Source: Dyadobacter sp. (lineage in GTDB: Bacteria > Bacteroidota > Bacteroidia > Cytophagales > Spirosomataceae). Taken from it: 64,000 nt of DNA. The notes beneath the pieces are model-generated. The model did not search any database, had not been told where the DNA came from, and saw nothing but the letters and a program-made list of their open reading frames with translations. Below, piece after piece: positions 1 through 9,141 of the stretch (its first letter is position 1; each line of letters opens with the position of its first letter). The position numbers were made by a program, and so were the translations under genes. Where the stretch lies: contig NZ_JAGIAS010000008.1 of assembly GCF_017744695.1 (NCBI RefSeq), positions 62,001 to 126,000 of the forward strand, written 5' to 3'.

Positions 1-766
1 TTCCACCCGCCTGGTAACGATCATCCAGGCCGTATCCGGCGAAAACTTTCCCAAACTGCCCCATGCGCTTGTCGGCCTTGGTGACGATATTGATTGTTTT
101 CTGTGCATTACCGTCATCAAAACCTGTGAATTGCGCCTGATCGCTCAGCTTATCGAATACTTCAATTTTGTCCACAACTTCCGCGGGAAGATTTTTCAGG
201 GTTAATGCAGCATCGTCGCCGAAGAATGGCTTGCCATCCACCAAAACTTTATTGACCGTCTCTCCGTGAGCCGTTACCGTTCCGTTTGTGACGGTAATGC
301 CCGGCATTTTCTGGATCAGGTCCTCGGTAGTAGCGTCCGGATTCGTTTTGAATGCAGCCGCATTGAATTGCGTCGTATCGCCTTTCTGCTCCATCGCGGT
401 CACCTGCCCTACGACTTTCACCTCTTTCAGGTTAGCGACCGCTTCCGTAAGGGTGATAGTCCCCAGATTTTCGACGTCCTTGGTAACTGTAACGATCCGG
501 GAGAAATCTTTATAGCTCAAATAGGAAACCTTGACCAGGTAAGAAACCTGCTTGGTAAGGCCTGTAAACGTGAATTTACCGTTAACATCCGTCGTCACGT
601 ATTCCGGTTTCGCATCGGGGGTGTTGCGGCTCACAGCCACATAAGCGCCTACCACCGCTTCCCGGCTGACACTGTCGACAACGCTGCCGGCAATCTGGGC
701 ATTTTGTGCGAAGGCCGGGGCGGCGAAACCGGCGAGCAGGAGGACGATGAATGTAAATCTGTTCAT
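1..766 (-). CDS. TonB-dependent outer-membrane receptor, N-terminal part
   Basis: The gene starts at ATG 766 and runs off the left edge, so only about 255 residues are seen. Residues 1-21 form a signal peptide ending in AFAQ. A carboxypeptidase-regulatory-like beta-sandwich follows (about 24-105: IAGSVVDSVSREAVVGAYV). Next comes a plug-like segment with the motifs QKMPGITV, VLVDGKPFFGDD and IEVFDKLSDQAQFTG. This pattern is typical of Bacteroidota TonB receptors with an OMP beta-barrel C-terminus rather than classical SusC. No SusD gene can be seen, because the downstream side lies outside the window. The substrate is unknown. A long inverted repeat begins 4 nt upstream of the start codon and probably controls expression. 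Confidence 0.85.
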   Translation of the reverse strand, partial: MNRFTFIVLLLAGFAAPAFAQNAQIAGSVVDSVSREAVVGAYVAVSRNTPDAKPEYVTTDVNGKFTFTGLTKQVSYLVKVSYLSYKDFSRIVTVTKDVENLGTITLTEAVANLKEVKVVGQVTAMEQKGDTTQFNAAAFKTNPDATTEDLIQKMPGITVTNGTVTAHGETVNKVLVDGKPFFGDDAALTLKNLPAEVVDKIEVFDKLSDQAQFTGFDDGNAQKTINIVTKADKRMGQFGKVFAGYGLDDRYQAGG

Positions 767-770
767 GACT

Positions 771-843
771 TGTAAAGGTTTATTGCTGGTTAGAGCTCCC
801 TTTGTTACCAAAGTTTAATGCGTTCCGGCAATAAACCTTTACA
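771..843 (-). promoter_or_regulatory. 19-bp inverted repeat flanking the likely promoter of the TonB receptor
   Basis: Arms at 771-789 (TGTAAAGGTTTATTGCTGG) and 825-843 (CCGGCAATAAACCTTTACA) are complementary at 18 of 19 positions. The loop holds a minus-strand TAAACTTTG (817-809), close to the Bacteroidota -7 element but with a 3-nt spacer, and a small CTTTG/CAAAG hairpin. If transcription starts in the loop, the arms act as paired DNA sites around the promoter. If it starts further upstream, the RNA forms a strong stem that ends 4 nt before the start codon. Confidence 0.55.
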
Positions 844-894
844 ATCGACAGTATCGGATATTTTAATAGACTAACAGCCAATTTTCACCGACGA

Positions 895-930
895 AACAGA
901 CGGCTATCGGCAGTCAGCCGTCGGCCGTCT
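895..930. repeat. Palindromic CGGCAGTCAGCCGTCGGC-type intergenic repeat
   Basis: AGACGGC and GCCGTCT bracket an inner CGGCAGTCAGCCG, giving a nested palindrome just after the stop codon of the sensor kinase. On the minus strand the outer stem is followed by GTTTCG, so it may also help termination. The 15-mer CAGTCAGCCGTCGGC (911-925) recurs exactly at 52712-52726, which marks it as a dispersed repeat. Confidence 0.5.
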
Positions 931-931
931 A

Positions 932-3900
932 TTATTTCAGCCATTCTCCTAACAGACCCTTATAACTCGCCAGGAATCTTTCATAAGCCTTTTCCAATGC
1001 GGGAAGTGCCTCTGCGAGCGTGCTCGTATCGTCCGATTTGAGCCGCCATTCGGCGTCCCGCGCAATTTCGGCCACCTGCGACACGCCCACCGTGCCACCG
1101 CTTCCTTTCAAGGTGTGCAGATTGCTCTTCACAGTTTTAATATCGCCATTTTTATAAGCCTCCAGCGCGCCGCTTACCAGTTCGTCCGATTCGCCCACAA
1201 AATCTTCGAACACCGACCACACCAGGTCCGCTCCGCCGATGCCGGCCAGCTGATCGATGATTTCCTTGTCGAGCACCGGCACCATCGCTTCCTGGGCGAT
1301 TTCCTTCTGCTTTTGTTCGAGTTTGCGGTTTTCGATATTACCCATCAATTCCTTCACCTTTTGCACGAGTGTCTGCGCGCGTATGGGCTTGGCGATGTAA
1401 TCGTCCATTCCCTGACTCATAAACCGGTCGCGGTCCTCTTTCATCGAGTAGGCCGTCATGGCGACAATCGGCGGCAGGCCTTTTGAGAAGCGTTTTTTCA
1501 GCTCCTGGGTCGTTTCCACCCCGTCCATATCCGGCATTTGAATATCCATAAAAATGATATCATAGCCCTTCTCATCGGAATGGTACCTTTTCTCCACCAT
1601 TTCGATCGCTTTGAATCCACTTTCAGCCAGGTCGGTTTCACAGCCCGATTTTTTGAGGATTTCGTTCGCTACTTTCCGGTTCACCGCATTGTCGTCGACC
1701 AGCAGGATCAACGGATGGTAATCGGTGAATACATCTTCGATCGGCGTATCTTCCTGCTGGGTAATGGTACTTACCTGCGCGATCGACGTTTCTTTTGTTT
1801 CAAAAGTAAACCAGAACGTACTACCCTCCCCAAGCGTCGATTCGACACCGATTTCCCCGTTCATCAAAGCACAAAGCTGCTTGGAGATCGCCAGACCGAG
1901 GCCCGTTCCGCCAAACGATTTCCGAGACGAGTTGTCAAGCTGGGTGAATGAGGTAAACAGGATCTGCTTGTCGGTAGCACTGATACCGATCCCTGAATCC
2001 TGCACTTCTACCTTGATTTTATGGAATAAACCTTCTTTTTTCTCTAAGGTAAGCAACACCTTTACAGACCCATTCTCTGTGAATTTCAACGCGTTGGATG
2101 TCAGATTGGACATAATCTGCAACAACCTCGTCTGATCGGCGATAATGAATTTCGGAATGCCCGGCCCGATGTGATATGTGAGCGTATTGCCCTTGCTTTT
2201 GGCCGTCTGCCCGAAAAGCGATACCAGTTTAAGCAGCAGTTCTTCCACCGCAATGGGCGCTTCGTGCAGCTCCATCTTGCCGGCCTCGATTTTCGAAAGG
2301 TCGAGAATATCGTTCAGAATATTCAGCAGCGTTTCCGACGATCGCTTGATGGTCAGCACATAGTCTTTCTGCTCGGTATTCAATGGCGTCTCTCCCAGCA
2401 GGTCAATCATCCCGATCACCCCGTTCATAGGAGTTCGGATCTCATGGCTCATGTTAGCCAGGAACCCTTCCTTCACCTTCAAAGAGCGTTCGGCGTGCTC
2501 CTTGGCTTTCAGCAATTCGAGCTCGTTGCGTTTCAGCTCCGTAATGTCGCGCGCCAGCACCGCTACTTCGGTGGGTTTGCCCTTGTCGTTGGTAAACATC
2601 AGCATATTGATCATAAACTGACGCTCCGTACCGTCTTTGCGGTACATGGTAATCTCGAAATTGCGCAGGCTCTTCGTCTTCCGAAGCCGGATCAGGGCAG
2701 AGTGAATGCGCTTTTTGTCGGCAAAAAACTCGGTAACCTTGTGCCCGATCACCTCTTCCGGTAAATATCCCAACCTTTTCAGCACCGACTGGCTGATCAT
2801 CGTGATCTCGCCAAGCCGGTTGATACGGCAATAAATATCCTGCAAGTTTTCAAAAATACCCCTGAAAAGCTCCTCGCTGTGCCTGAGCGAAAGTTCGGCT
2901 TCCTTACGTCGCGTAATGTCGCGGGCGATACCAGACACCTCCTCTATTACGCCGTCGGCATAATGGATCGGGTTCAGGTAAAATTCCAGCCACATCTCTC
3001 CCGCATCCTTCCGGTCGATTTTAAATTCAAAATACTGCGGCTCCCCGCGTAAAGCCTGCCGGTACTTGGTCTCCAGCGTCCGCCGGTTGCTATTGCCGAC
3101 CATCCGCCAACCGAACTTCTCTGCACTGGATTGCAGTGAAGGCCTCACACCAAGCTGGTTATGAATCAGATCGGCATAGTTTCTGTTAAATGAGGTGAGT
3201 TGCAGCGATTTGTTCACCGACCAGATCAAATGCGAGCTGCTATCGAAGATCGCATTCAGTCGCGCCAGGTATTTGCTGAGCTCTTCCTCACTTTGTTTGC
3301 GCGCGATCGCCATCGCCACCTGACCGGAAATGAATTCCAGCAATTCCAGGTCGCGGGTATCGAACATATTGGGATCATCATAGGATTTCACCCCGATAAT
3401 GCCGGTCACCCGGTCGCCTATACGCAGGGGTACACACAGGAGTACCTTGGGCGTGACGCCGTATAAATACAAGCTATTCGTTTTAGCCAGCTTCTCAATA
3501 TCCTGGTCGGAAAGGAACAACGGCTTGTTGGAAGCAATCGCATATTCGGTGAGGCCATTGCCCAGCTTCCGTTTGGTAAACCGGACATTGCCTTTGAAAT
3601 ACTGATCTACATAATACGGGAAGTAGATGTAGCTTTTGCTAGGGTCATACAGTGCTATGAAGAAATTACGGACGTCGATGATCTTGCCCAACTCCTCATG
3701 AATCCCGTGGTAAAACTCTTCCAGGTTTTGCGTGTTGACCGTCCAGTTGGCAATGCTGTAATAAAGGTTCTGCGCCTTCTCAGCCCTTATTTTTTCGGTA
3801 AAATCATTTAAAATGCAGCGGAATGCCGTCGGTTTGCCATTGTCGAAACGGCAATTCACACTACCTGCTACAAATACCTTTTTACCTTCTCGGTTCATAA

Positions 3901-4546
3901 AAACCGCCTCAAAGCTCGGGTTGGCTATCCCTTGCTCGATCAGTTTGAGCTGTTCGAGCGCCTCTTCCTTGTGCTGCGGATGCAGGATGTCCTCCATCCG
4001 CATCGATGCAATTTCATCCAGCCCGTAGCCCAACACTTCGCGCCATGCCTTGTTGACAAATATGAATTTGCCATCGATCGCTACCAGCTGAATCAGATCG
4101 CTGGTATTATCGACCAGGTCCTGCAATTGCGAGTTGGATTTGGCTATGGCTGACTCCATTCTCCGGCGACGGGTGATATCATCCCCGACGAGCGTAATGC
4201 ATTCGACCTCCTCGTTTTCCTGATGCATGAGCACCGAATTGATCGAAAAGGTTCGAAGCGTCCCTTTCTGGGCCAGAAATGGCACCTCCCGCTGTTCAAG
4301 TTTGCGCTTGCCCTGGATACCCTCTTCGAGCATTTGCCGCACCTCGTGCTCCTCCTCTTTCGGTATCAGCTTATCGAATATACTGAACCCCACCAGGTCC
4401 GACTCATGCCAGCCGGTTTTCATCAGGGCATGCGGGCTTACGCTACGAATCGTAAAATCAGGCGAAAAGGTAATTCCGATCAGGTTTAAATGCTGAAGTG
4501 TGTGGTGAATAGTCTGCCAGTCGGTTTGGGATAAAATCAGTTCCAT
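932..4546 (-). CDS. Hybrid sensor histidine kinase (multi-PAS, GAF, HisKA, HATPase, REC, HPt)
   Basis: A 1204-residue signalling protein with no obvious membrane segment, so probably cytoplasmic. Order of domains: PAS-like (about 10-125), PAS (135-255), GAF (270-415), PAS (425-550), PAS (555-675), HisKA with HEIRTP (His701), HATPase with N-box Asn814/Asn818 and G-boxes DSGIG and GGTGLGL, a receiver with VDD and FMDIQMPDMDG (Asp1001), and a C-terminal HPt with LHTLKGSGG (His1144). All four phosphorelay residues are present, so it should run a complete His-Asp-His relay. No output regulator is adjacent. The response regulator at 40300 has its own DNA-binding domain but is far away, so a link would be a guess. 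The signal is unknown. Confidence 0.9.
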   Translation of the reverse strand: MELILSQTDWQTIHHTLQHLNLIGITFSPDFTIRSVSPHALMKTGWHESDLVGFSIFDKLIPKEEEHEVRQMLEEGIQGKRKLEQREVPFLAQKGTLRTFSINSVLMHQENEEVECITLVGDDITRRRRMESAIAKSNSQLQDLVDNTSDLIQLVAIDGKFIFVNKAWREVLGYGLDEIASMRMEDILHPQHKEEALEQLKLIEQGIANPSFEAVFMNREGKKVFVAGSVNCRFDNGKPTAFRCILNDFTEKIRAEKAQNLYYSIANWTVNTQNLEEFYHGIHEELGKIIDVRNFFIALYDPSKSYIYFPYYVDQYFKGNVRFTKRKLGNGLTEYAIASNKPLFLSDQDIEKLAKTNSLYLYGVTPKVLLCVPLRIGDRVTGIIGVKSYDDPNMFDTRDLELLEFISGQVAMAIARKQSEEELSKYLARLNAIFDSSSHLIWSVNKSLQLTSFNRNYADLIHNQLGVRPSLQSSAEKFGWRMVGNSNRRTLETKYRQALRGEPQYFEFKIDRKDAGEMWLEFYLNPIHYADGVIEEVSGIARDITRRKEAELSLRHSEELFRGIFENLQDIYCRINRLGEITMISQSVLKRLGYLPEEVIGHKVTEFFADKKRIHSALIRLRKTKSLRNFEITMYRKDGTERQFMINMLMFTNDKGKPTEVAVLARDITELKRNELELLKAKEHAERSLKVKEGFLANMSHEIRTPMNGVIGMIDLLGETPLNTEQKDYVLTIKRSSETLLNILNDILDLSKIEAGKMELHEAPIAVEELLLKLVSLFGQTAKSKGNTLTYHIGPGIPKFIIADQTRLLQIMSNLTSNALKFTENGSVKVLLTLEKKEGLFHKIKVEVQDSGIGISATDKQILFTSFTQLDNSSRKSFGGTGLGLAISKQLCALMNGEIGVESTLGEGSTFWFTFETKETSIAQVSTITQQEDTPIEDVFTDYHPLILLVDDNAVNRKVANEILKKSGCETDLAESGFKAIEMVEKRYHSDEKGYDIIFMDIQMPDMDGVETTQELKKRFSKGLPPIVAMTAYSMKEDRDRFMSQGMDDYIAKPIRAQTLVQKVKELMGNIENRKLEQKQKEIAQEAMVPVLDKEIIDQLAGIGGADLVWSVFEDFVGESDELVSGALEAYKNGDIKTVKSNLHTLKGSGGTVGVSQVAEIARDAEWRLKSDDTSTLAEALPALEKAYERFLASYKGLLGEWLK

Positions 4547-4616
4547 GGGTCCCGGTACAATCGCACTTTTAAGTTTCCTTCCAATTCTTTATTCGATAAA
4601 TCTACGAATTAAGACG

Positions 4617-4624
4617 TAATTTTG
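4617..4624 (+). promoter_or_regulatory. Bacteroidota -7 promoter element (TAATTTTG) for rsmA
   Basis: TAATTTTG matches the TAnnTTTG consensus exactly and lies 11 nt before the ATG at 4635. No good -33 TTTG is visible. Transcription would start at about 4629-4632, which leaves almost no leader and argues against the GTG at 4629 as the start codon. Confidence 0.5.
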
Positions 4625-4634
4625 GCTTGTGAAA

Positions 4635-5435
4635 ATGAATTATAAAAAACCGGATGATTCCAAAGTGCGGGCTAAAAAGCATCTGGGCCAGCACTTTCTG
4701 AAAGATTTGAATATTGCCCAACGCATCGTCGACGGACTCTCCGGGCACGGTGGTTACGACCGTGTCCTCGAAATCGGTCCGGGTATGGGCGTACTTACCC
4801 AATTTCTTTTACCCAAAAACAACTTTACGACCCATGTTATCGAGATCGACACCGAATCGGTGGCCTATCTTGAAAAGCACTATCCGGATCTGGCCGCGCG
4901 CATTATCGCGGGCGACTTCCTGAAATTCAATCCGGGCGACTATTTTACCGGCAAGTTCGCGATCATCGGGAACTTCCCATACAACATTTCTTCCCAGATA
5001 TTCTTCCGGGCGCTCGAAATCCGGGACCGTATTCCTGAGATTGTTTGTATGCTGCAAAAGGAAGTGGCGCAGCGCATTGCCTCACCTCCCGGAAACAAGG
5101 ACTACGGCATTCTGAGCGTGCTATTGCAGGCATTTTATGATATCGATTACCTGGTATCGGTGCCTCCCGGCGCATTCGATCCTCCGCCGAAAGTACAATC
5201 CGGAGTGATAAGGCTTCGCCGGAATTCGGTGACGGCACTCGAATGTGATGAAAAACTGTTTTTCAGGGTAGTGAAAACGGCGTTCAACCAGCGGCGCAAA
5301 ACCCTGCGTAATGCGTTGAAACCGGTAGGCGAAATACCGGACCATCCGTTACTCAACAAGCGGGCCGAACAATTGAGCGTTCAGGACTTCGTTACGTTGA
5401 CGTTACTTGCCCAAAATACGCAGGCAACGAACTAA
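4635..5435 (+). CDS. rsmA: 16S rRNA (adenine1518/1519-N6)-dimethyltransferase
   Basis: A SAM-dependent methyltransferase that dimethylates two adjacent adenines in the 3' terminal hairpin of 16S rRNA late in 30S assembly. Visible motifs are [11 protein letters not shown] near the N-terminus, the SAM loop [12 protein letters not shown], the acidic IEIDTES strand end, GDFLKF and the catalytic NFPYNISS (NLPY-type) motif. The C-terminal helical domain carries [16 protein letters not shown]. About 266 residues is the normal family length. ATG 4635 is chosen. An in-frame GTG at 4629 would add two residues, but the promoter position makes it less likely. mgtE follows after a 66-nt gap on the same strand. 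Confidence 0.93.
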   Translation: MNYKKPDDSKVRAKKHLGQHFLKDLNIAQRIVDGLSGHGGYDRVLEIGPGMGVLTQFLLPKNNFTTHVIEIDTESVAYLEKHYPDLAARIIAGDFLKFNPGDYFTGKFAIIGNFPYNISSQIFFRALEIRDRIPEIVCMLQKEVAQRIASPPGNKDYGILSVLLQAFYDIDYLVSVPPGAFDPPPKVQSGVIRLRRNSVTALECDEKLFFRVVKTAFNQRRKTLRNALKPVGEIPDHPLLNKRAEQLSVQDFVTLTLLAQNTQATN

Positions 5436-5501
5436 ACCCTCTCTGAGACAGTATATTCAGTAAGCTAAAAGCATTTCGCCAATCGCTAAAAGCTCATTAC
5501 G

Positions 5502-6854
5502 ATGACGTTCGAATTAACCCAGCTATACGTAGACCACATTCAGGAACTGATTGAAAAAGAGGACTCTGCGGCCATCCGGTCGGAAATGGAGAATCTTTTT
5601 GCTGCGGATATTACCAGCCTGTTATCCGAGCTGGAAACCGAAAGTGCGAAGTTCCTGGTCAATCAGCTGAATATCGAGACGGGTGCGGCAATCCTCGCCG
5701 ATATGGACCGGGGTGAGCGCCGGGACTTTCTGAAAGCCTTCACCTCGGAGGAAATATCCAAATTCGTCAATCTGTTCGATTCCGATGACGCCGTGGATTT
5801 GCTCAACGAGCAGCCCATTCGCGTGCGCGAAGAAGTGATCGCCTTACTCGAGGACCGCGAACAGGCACGGTTCATTCTGGACTTGCTGCATTACGATGAA
5901 GACGTAGCCGGCGGTCTGATGCAGAAAGAGCTTGTGAAGGCCAACGAAAACTGGACAGTTAACCAATGTATTGAAGAGCTTCGTACGCAGGCTGAGGATG
6001 TCGAGAAAGTCTACGCCGTGTACGTGGTGGATGATTTTGGCAAATTGCTGGGTATTCTCTCTCTGAAAAGGATCGTGCTGGCCCATAAGAATACGAAAAT
6101 CGAGAGCTTGTACGATAAAGACGTCATCTTTGTAGAAACCTACCGCCCCGCCGAAGAGGTGGCGGAGCTCATGCGGCGTTATGACCTTGACGCATTGCCT
6201 GTCGTGAACGTGCAAGGGAAGCTCCTGGGCCGCATTACGATCGACGACATCGTGGACGTGATTACCGACCAGGCCAGTTCGGATACGCTTGCTATGGCGG
6301 GTATCACCGGGGATGTGGAGGAAGACGACAGCATCTGGCAACAAACCAAAGCGCGTTTGCCCTGGCTGCTCGTCGGTATGATGGGTGGAATCCTGGCCGC
6401 GAAGTTTATCAGCTTTTTTGAGGGCGATCTCAAAATCATTCCCGCGATGGCCGCATTCATTCCTATTATTGGTTCGACAGGCGGAAACGTCGGAATTCAG
6501 ACATCCTCCATAATTCTGCAAGGTCTGGCCGACAAGACGGGTATCGATACTACGCTAGGTCAGCGTTTGATCAGGATGTTTGCTGTCGCTTTTATTAATG
6601 GCATTATCATCAGCGCCATTGTATTTGGGTTCAATATGCTGATCGGGAATGACGTGCAACTGGCGCTCGTTGTGTCCATCGCGCTAATGTCGGTAGTGTT
6701 TCTTGCCTCTTTCATGGGCACATTAACGCCGATCCTGCTTGAAAAAATTGGTATTAACCCGGCGGTGGCGTCCGGCCCCTTCATCACCACTGCCAATGAC
6801 CTGATCGGCTACGGTGTTTACTTCGGTCTTGCGCATTTGTTGCTCAAATTATGA
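5502..6854 (+). CDS. mgtE: Magnesium transporter MgtE
   Basis: A 450-residue inner-membrane Mg2+ channel. The N-terminal helical superhelix domain (about 20-130) carries the repeated LLxxLD/DLL motifs. Two CBS domains (about 135-255, with AVYVVDDFGKLLGILS and ALPVVNVQGKLLGRIT) act as Mg2+ sensors. A long plug helix leads to five membrane segments (about 285-450) with the conserved GGNVGIQTSSI and GPFITTANDLIGYG pore motifs. No Mg2+ riboswitch is evident in the 66 nt upstream. It converges with the serine dehydratase gene, with only 10 nt between the stop codons. Confidence 0.93.
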   Translation: MTFELTQLYVDHIQELIEKEDSAAIRSEMENLFAADITSLLSELETESAKFLVNQLNIETGAAILADMDRGERRDFLKAFTSEEISKFVNLFDSDDAVDLLNEQPIRVREEVIALLEDREQARFILDLLHYDEDVAGGLMQKELVKANENWTVNQCIEELRTQAEDVEKVYAVYVVDDFGKLLGILSLKRIVLAHKNTKIESLYDKDVIFVETYRPAEEVAELMRRYDLDALPVVNVQGKLLGRITIDDIVDVITDQASSDTLAMAGITGDVEEDDSIWQQTKARLPWLLVGMMGGILAAKFISFFEGDLKIIPAMAAFIPIIGSTGGNVGIQTSSIILQGLADKTGIDTTLGQRLIRMFAVAFINGIIISAIVFGFNMLIGNDVQLALVVSIALMSVVFLASFMGTLTPILLEKIGINPAVASGPFITTANDLIGYGVYFGLAHLLLKL

Positions 6855-6864
6855 CTTGGGTAAT

Positions 6865-8292
6865 CTAGCATTCGCTGAGGCTGATCGGGATATTCACAGC
6901 AAGGCCGCCTTCGGAAGTTTCCTTGTACCGGTTATTCATGTCCAACGCGGTTTGCCACATCGTTTTGACCACATTGTCGAGTGAAACTTTCGCATTCCCC
7001 GGGTTGCTTTGCAAAGCGAGTTGAGAAGCTGTAATTGCTTTGATCGCCCCCATTGTATTACGTTCGATACATGGGATTTGCACTAATCCTGCTACCGGAT
7101 CGCACGTGAGCCCGAGGTGATGTTCCATCGCAATTTCTGCGGCCATCAGGCATTGCTCTACTGTTCCGCCCGAAACCTGCGCAAGTCCGGCCGCCGCCAT
7201 CGCCGACGACACCCCTATTTCCGCCTGGCACCCACCCATCGCCGCCGAAATCGTCGCTCCTTTCTTGAAAATACTGCCGATTTCTCCCGCAGTGAGCAGA
7301 AACCTGAAAATATCCTCGTTCGTGCCGCCGCAAAATGTCACATGGAATTGCAGCACTGCTGGTATCACTCCCGCTGCACCATTGGTAGGAGCAGTAACCA
7401 CACGACTATACGAAGCATTTTGCTCGTTCACCGCCAATGCGAAGCAGCTCACCCAATCGAGCGTGTAGTTGAAACCTGTGCCGCCCTTACGGATAAGCTC
7501 GATCCACTCATCACAGCCCGAACAAGCATGGCCTTTCAATAATTTCTGATTTAGTTCGGCGGCTCTGCGCTGTACATTCAACCCGCCCGGCAATACGCCC
7601 CTGTGCTGGCATCCCAGAAAAATGCTGTCCTGCATGACGCGCCAGATATTCATCAAGTCCTTCCGGATTGTCGCATCATCCCGCCACACACGCTCATTAT
7701 CCAGCACCAGCTCCCATATGGTCTTGCCTGTCACACGGTGCCATTCCAACAAGTCGGAAGCCTGATCGACCGGATAGGGAATCTCTGCCGAAACCAAGCC
7801 CGCAGCGGCCTCCCGTCCTTCCTGGATCACAAAACCACCCCCTATCGAATAGTAAGTTTCTTCAAATATCTGCCCATTTGCGCAAACAGCCGTGAAAGCC
7901 ACCCCATTCGGGTGGAACGGCAGCGACTCCGTTTTGTGGAACACAACGTCCGTTTTAGGATTGAAATGAATTTGCATTTCCCCGTGCAGTCGGATCGACT
8001 CGCTGGCCGCGATATCCGACAGAATGCGATCGATCGAGCTCGTCTCGATCGTTACCGGATCGTAACCACTCAATCCGAGAATAACTGCAATATCAGTACC
8101 ATGCCCCTTGCCTGTTTTAGCTAGCGAGCCGTAAAGGTGTACTGTCACTTTTTCAACGGTCCCCAGCAGTCCCCGCTCTTTTACCACATTTAGAAACTGC
8201 TGCGCTGCCCGCCATGGACCAAGGGTATGCGAACTGGACGGGCCAATGCCTATCTTAAAAATGTCAAAAACGGAAATGCGTTCTGATGTCAT
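6865..8292 (-). CDS. sdaA: L-serine ammonia-lyase (single-chain, iron-sulfur type)
   Basis: Converts L-serine to pyruvate and ammonia in the cytoplasm using a [4Fe-4S] cluster. The 475 residues form one chain: a beta domain (about 1-160, beginning [20 protein letters not shown]) and an alpha domain (about 190-470). Family signatures include [22 protein letters not shown] and candidate cluster cysteines in ACSGC and [12 protein letters not shown]. This is the fused form seen in proteobacteria and Bacteroidota, unlike the two-subunit form of Bacillus. The start ATG 8292 gives the expected N-terminus. No partner gene or regulator is evident. Confidence 0.92.
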   Translation of the reverse strand: MTSERISVFDIFKIGIGPSSSHTLGPWRAAQQFLNVVKERGLLGTVEKVTVHLYGSLAKTGKGHGTDIAVILGLSGYDPVTIETSSIDRILSDIAASESIRLHGEMQIHFNPKTDVVFHKTESLPFHPNGVAFTAVCANGQIFEETYYSIGGGFVIQEGREAAAGLVSAEIPYPVDQASDLLEWHRVTGKTIWELVLDNERVWRDDATIRKDLMNIWRVMQDSIFLGCQHRGVLPGGLNVQRRAAELNQKLLKGHACSGCDEWIELIRKGGTGFNYTLDWVSCFALAVNEQNASYSRVVTAPTNGAAGVIPAVLQFHVTFCGGTNEDIFRFLLTAGEIGSIFKKGATISAAMGGCQAEIGVSSAMAAAGLAQVSGGTVEQCLMAAEIAMEHHLGLTCDPVAGLVQIPCIERNTMGAIKAITASQLALQSNPGNAKVSLDNVVKTMWQTALDMNNRYKETSEGGLAVNIPISLSEC

Positions 8293-8316
8293 TGAATGGG
8301 AATAATCGAAAGGATA

Positions 8317-8511
8317 CTATTTCTTGACCTGCCGGTTTTGAAGCTCGGGAGGCAGCCCGGCTTTTGCGAGCATTTCTCTTCCCTTAGCTACTTTTTCAGG
8401 AAACCCCACCGTATCCTCGTATTTATCAAGTTCTGGGTTGTACCTTCCCAATCGCTTGTTGGATGTCTCTGTTTCAGTGAGTATGCTTTTCATAATGCCT
8501 AAGATTTTCAT
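8317..8511 (-). CDS. Small hypothetical protein paired with the DUF6934 gene
   Basis: About 64 residues, charged, with no signal peptide or membrane segment. The centre reads RLGRYNPELDKYEDTVGFPEKVAKG and the tail is Lys-rich. I do not recognise a family. The chosen start (ATG 8511) lies 4 nt after the stop of the DUF6934 gene, suggesting translational coupling. ATG 8493 (MKSILTETE) is also possible, and a longer ATG at 8547 would overlap the upstream gene. The pair is probably one transcription unit. A toxin-antitoxin-like role is conceivable but not shown. Confidence 0.6.
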   Translation of the reverse strand: MKILGIMKSILTETETSNKRLGRYNPELDKYEDTVGFPEKVAKGREMLAKAGLPPELQNRQVKK

Positions 8512-8515
8512 AAAA

Positions 8516-8971
8516 CTATAACAATTTAGATATGAGAAATGCTTCATAATTTATATTTTTTTGAAAAGGGTGAAAGCCGCCGTTCAAATAGCCCCAAACC
8601 GAATAACCGTTTCTTATCGCGTCATATCGATTACTTATAATAATCCGGTACAATCTAGTTCGAGCGGGAGTGCTGCCGGTTAAGTGAATGATTACACCAG
8701 GATTTTCAGACAGAAATTCTACCGCTATTCTTACAACAGTTGACAGCACTATTTCCATGTCGCCGTTATCGGTAATTGCGAGGTCATCAAACCCAGAGTC
8801 ACTATCCTTCCAATCACCAAAACCGAGATTGAATATACCCGCCTGCATTAAATCGAATTGAACCTTCTTTTTAACCCTACCTTTCCTCCCTTCGCTTACA
8901 AAGGAATAAACGTAGTTCTGAAGAGAGCGTTGAACCTCATAGTGCGGTTGATCCATCGGAGATAATGGCAT
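8516..8971 (-). CDS. DUF6934 family protein
   Basis: 151 residues, soluble. The pattern YSFVSEGRKGRVKKKVQF, NLGFGDW, DDLAITDNGDMEIVLSTV and HLTGSTPARTRLYRI is what I know from DUF6934, a Bacteroidota-restricted family of unknown function. Many genomes carry it next to another small gene, as here. An internal ATG at 8956 (MDQPHYEV) could also be the start. Upstream is the intergenic space shared with dtd. Nothing in the sequence indicates a catalytic activity with confidence. Confidence 0.75.
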   Translation of the reverse strand: MPLSPMDQPHYEVQRSLQNYVYSFVSEGRKGRVKKKVQFDLMQAGIFNLGFGDWKDSDSGFDDLAITDNGDMEIVLSTVVRIAVEFLSENPGVIIHLTGSTPARTRLYRIIISNRYDAIRNGYSVWGYLNGGFHPFQKNINYEAFLISKLL

Positions 8972-9104
8972 GTACCTGACCTAAATTCTATACTTACTCA
9001 AGGTCTGAACAATGAGGTTTACCCAACTAAAAATGCAACCGGTCACATTCATTAAACCACCGGCTTTTACTCGGCATTCGAACTCATTTTTAAAGATTAC
9101 CCTG

Positions 9105-9112
9105 TACTTTTG
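9105..9112 (+). promoter_or_regulatory. Bacteroidota -7 promoter element (TACTTTTG) for dtd
   Basis: TACTTTTG fits TAnnTTTG exactly, 29 nt before the dtd start codon, giving a predicted leader of roughly 20-25 nt. The -33 region is T-rich (around 9086-9091) but lacks a clear TTTG. Confidence 0.5.
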
Positions 9113-9141
9113 CCCCACTCAAAAATCAAGACACGATTAAC

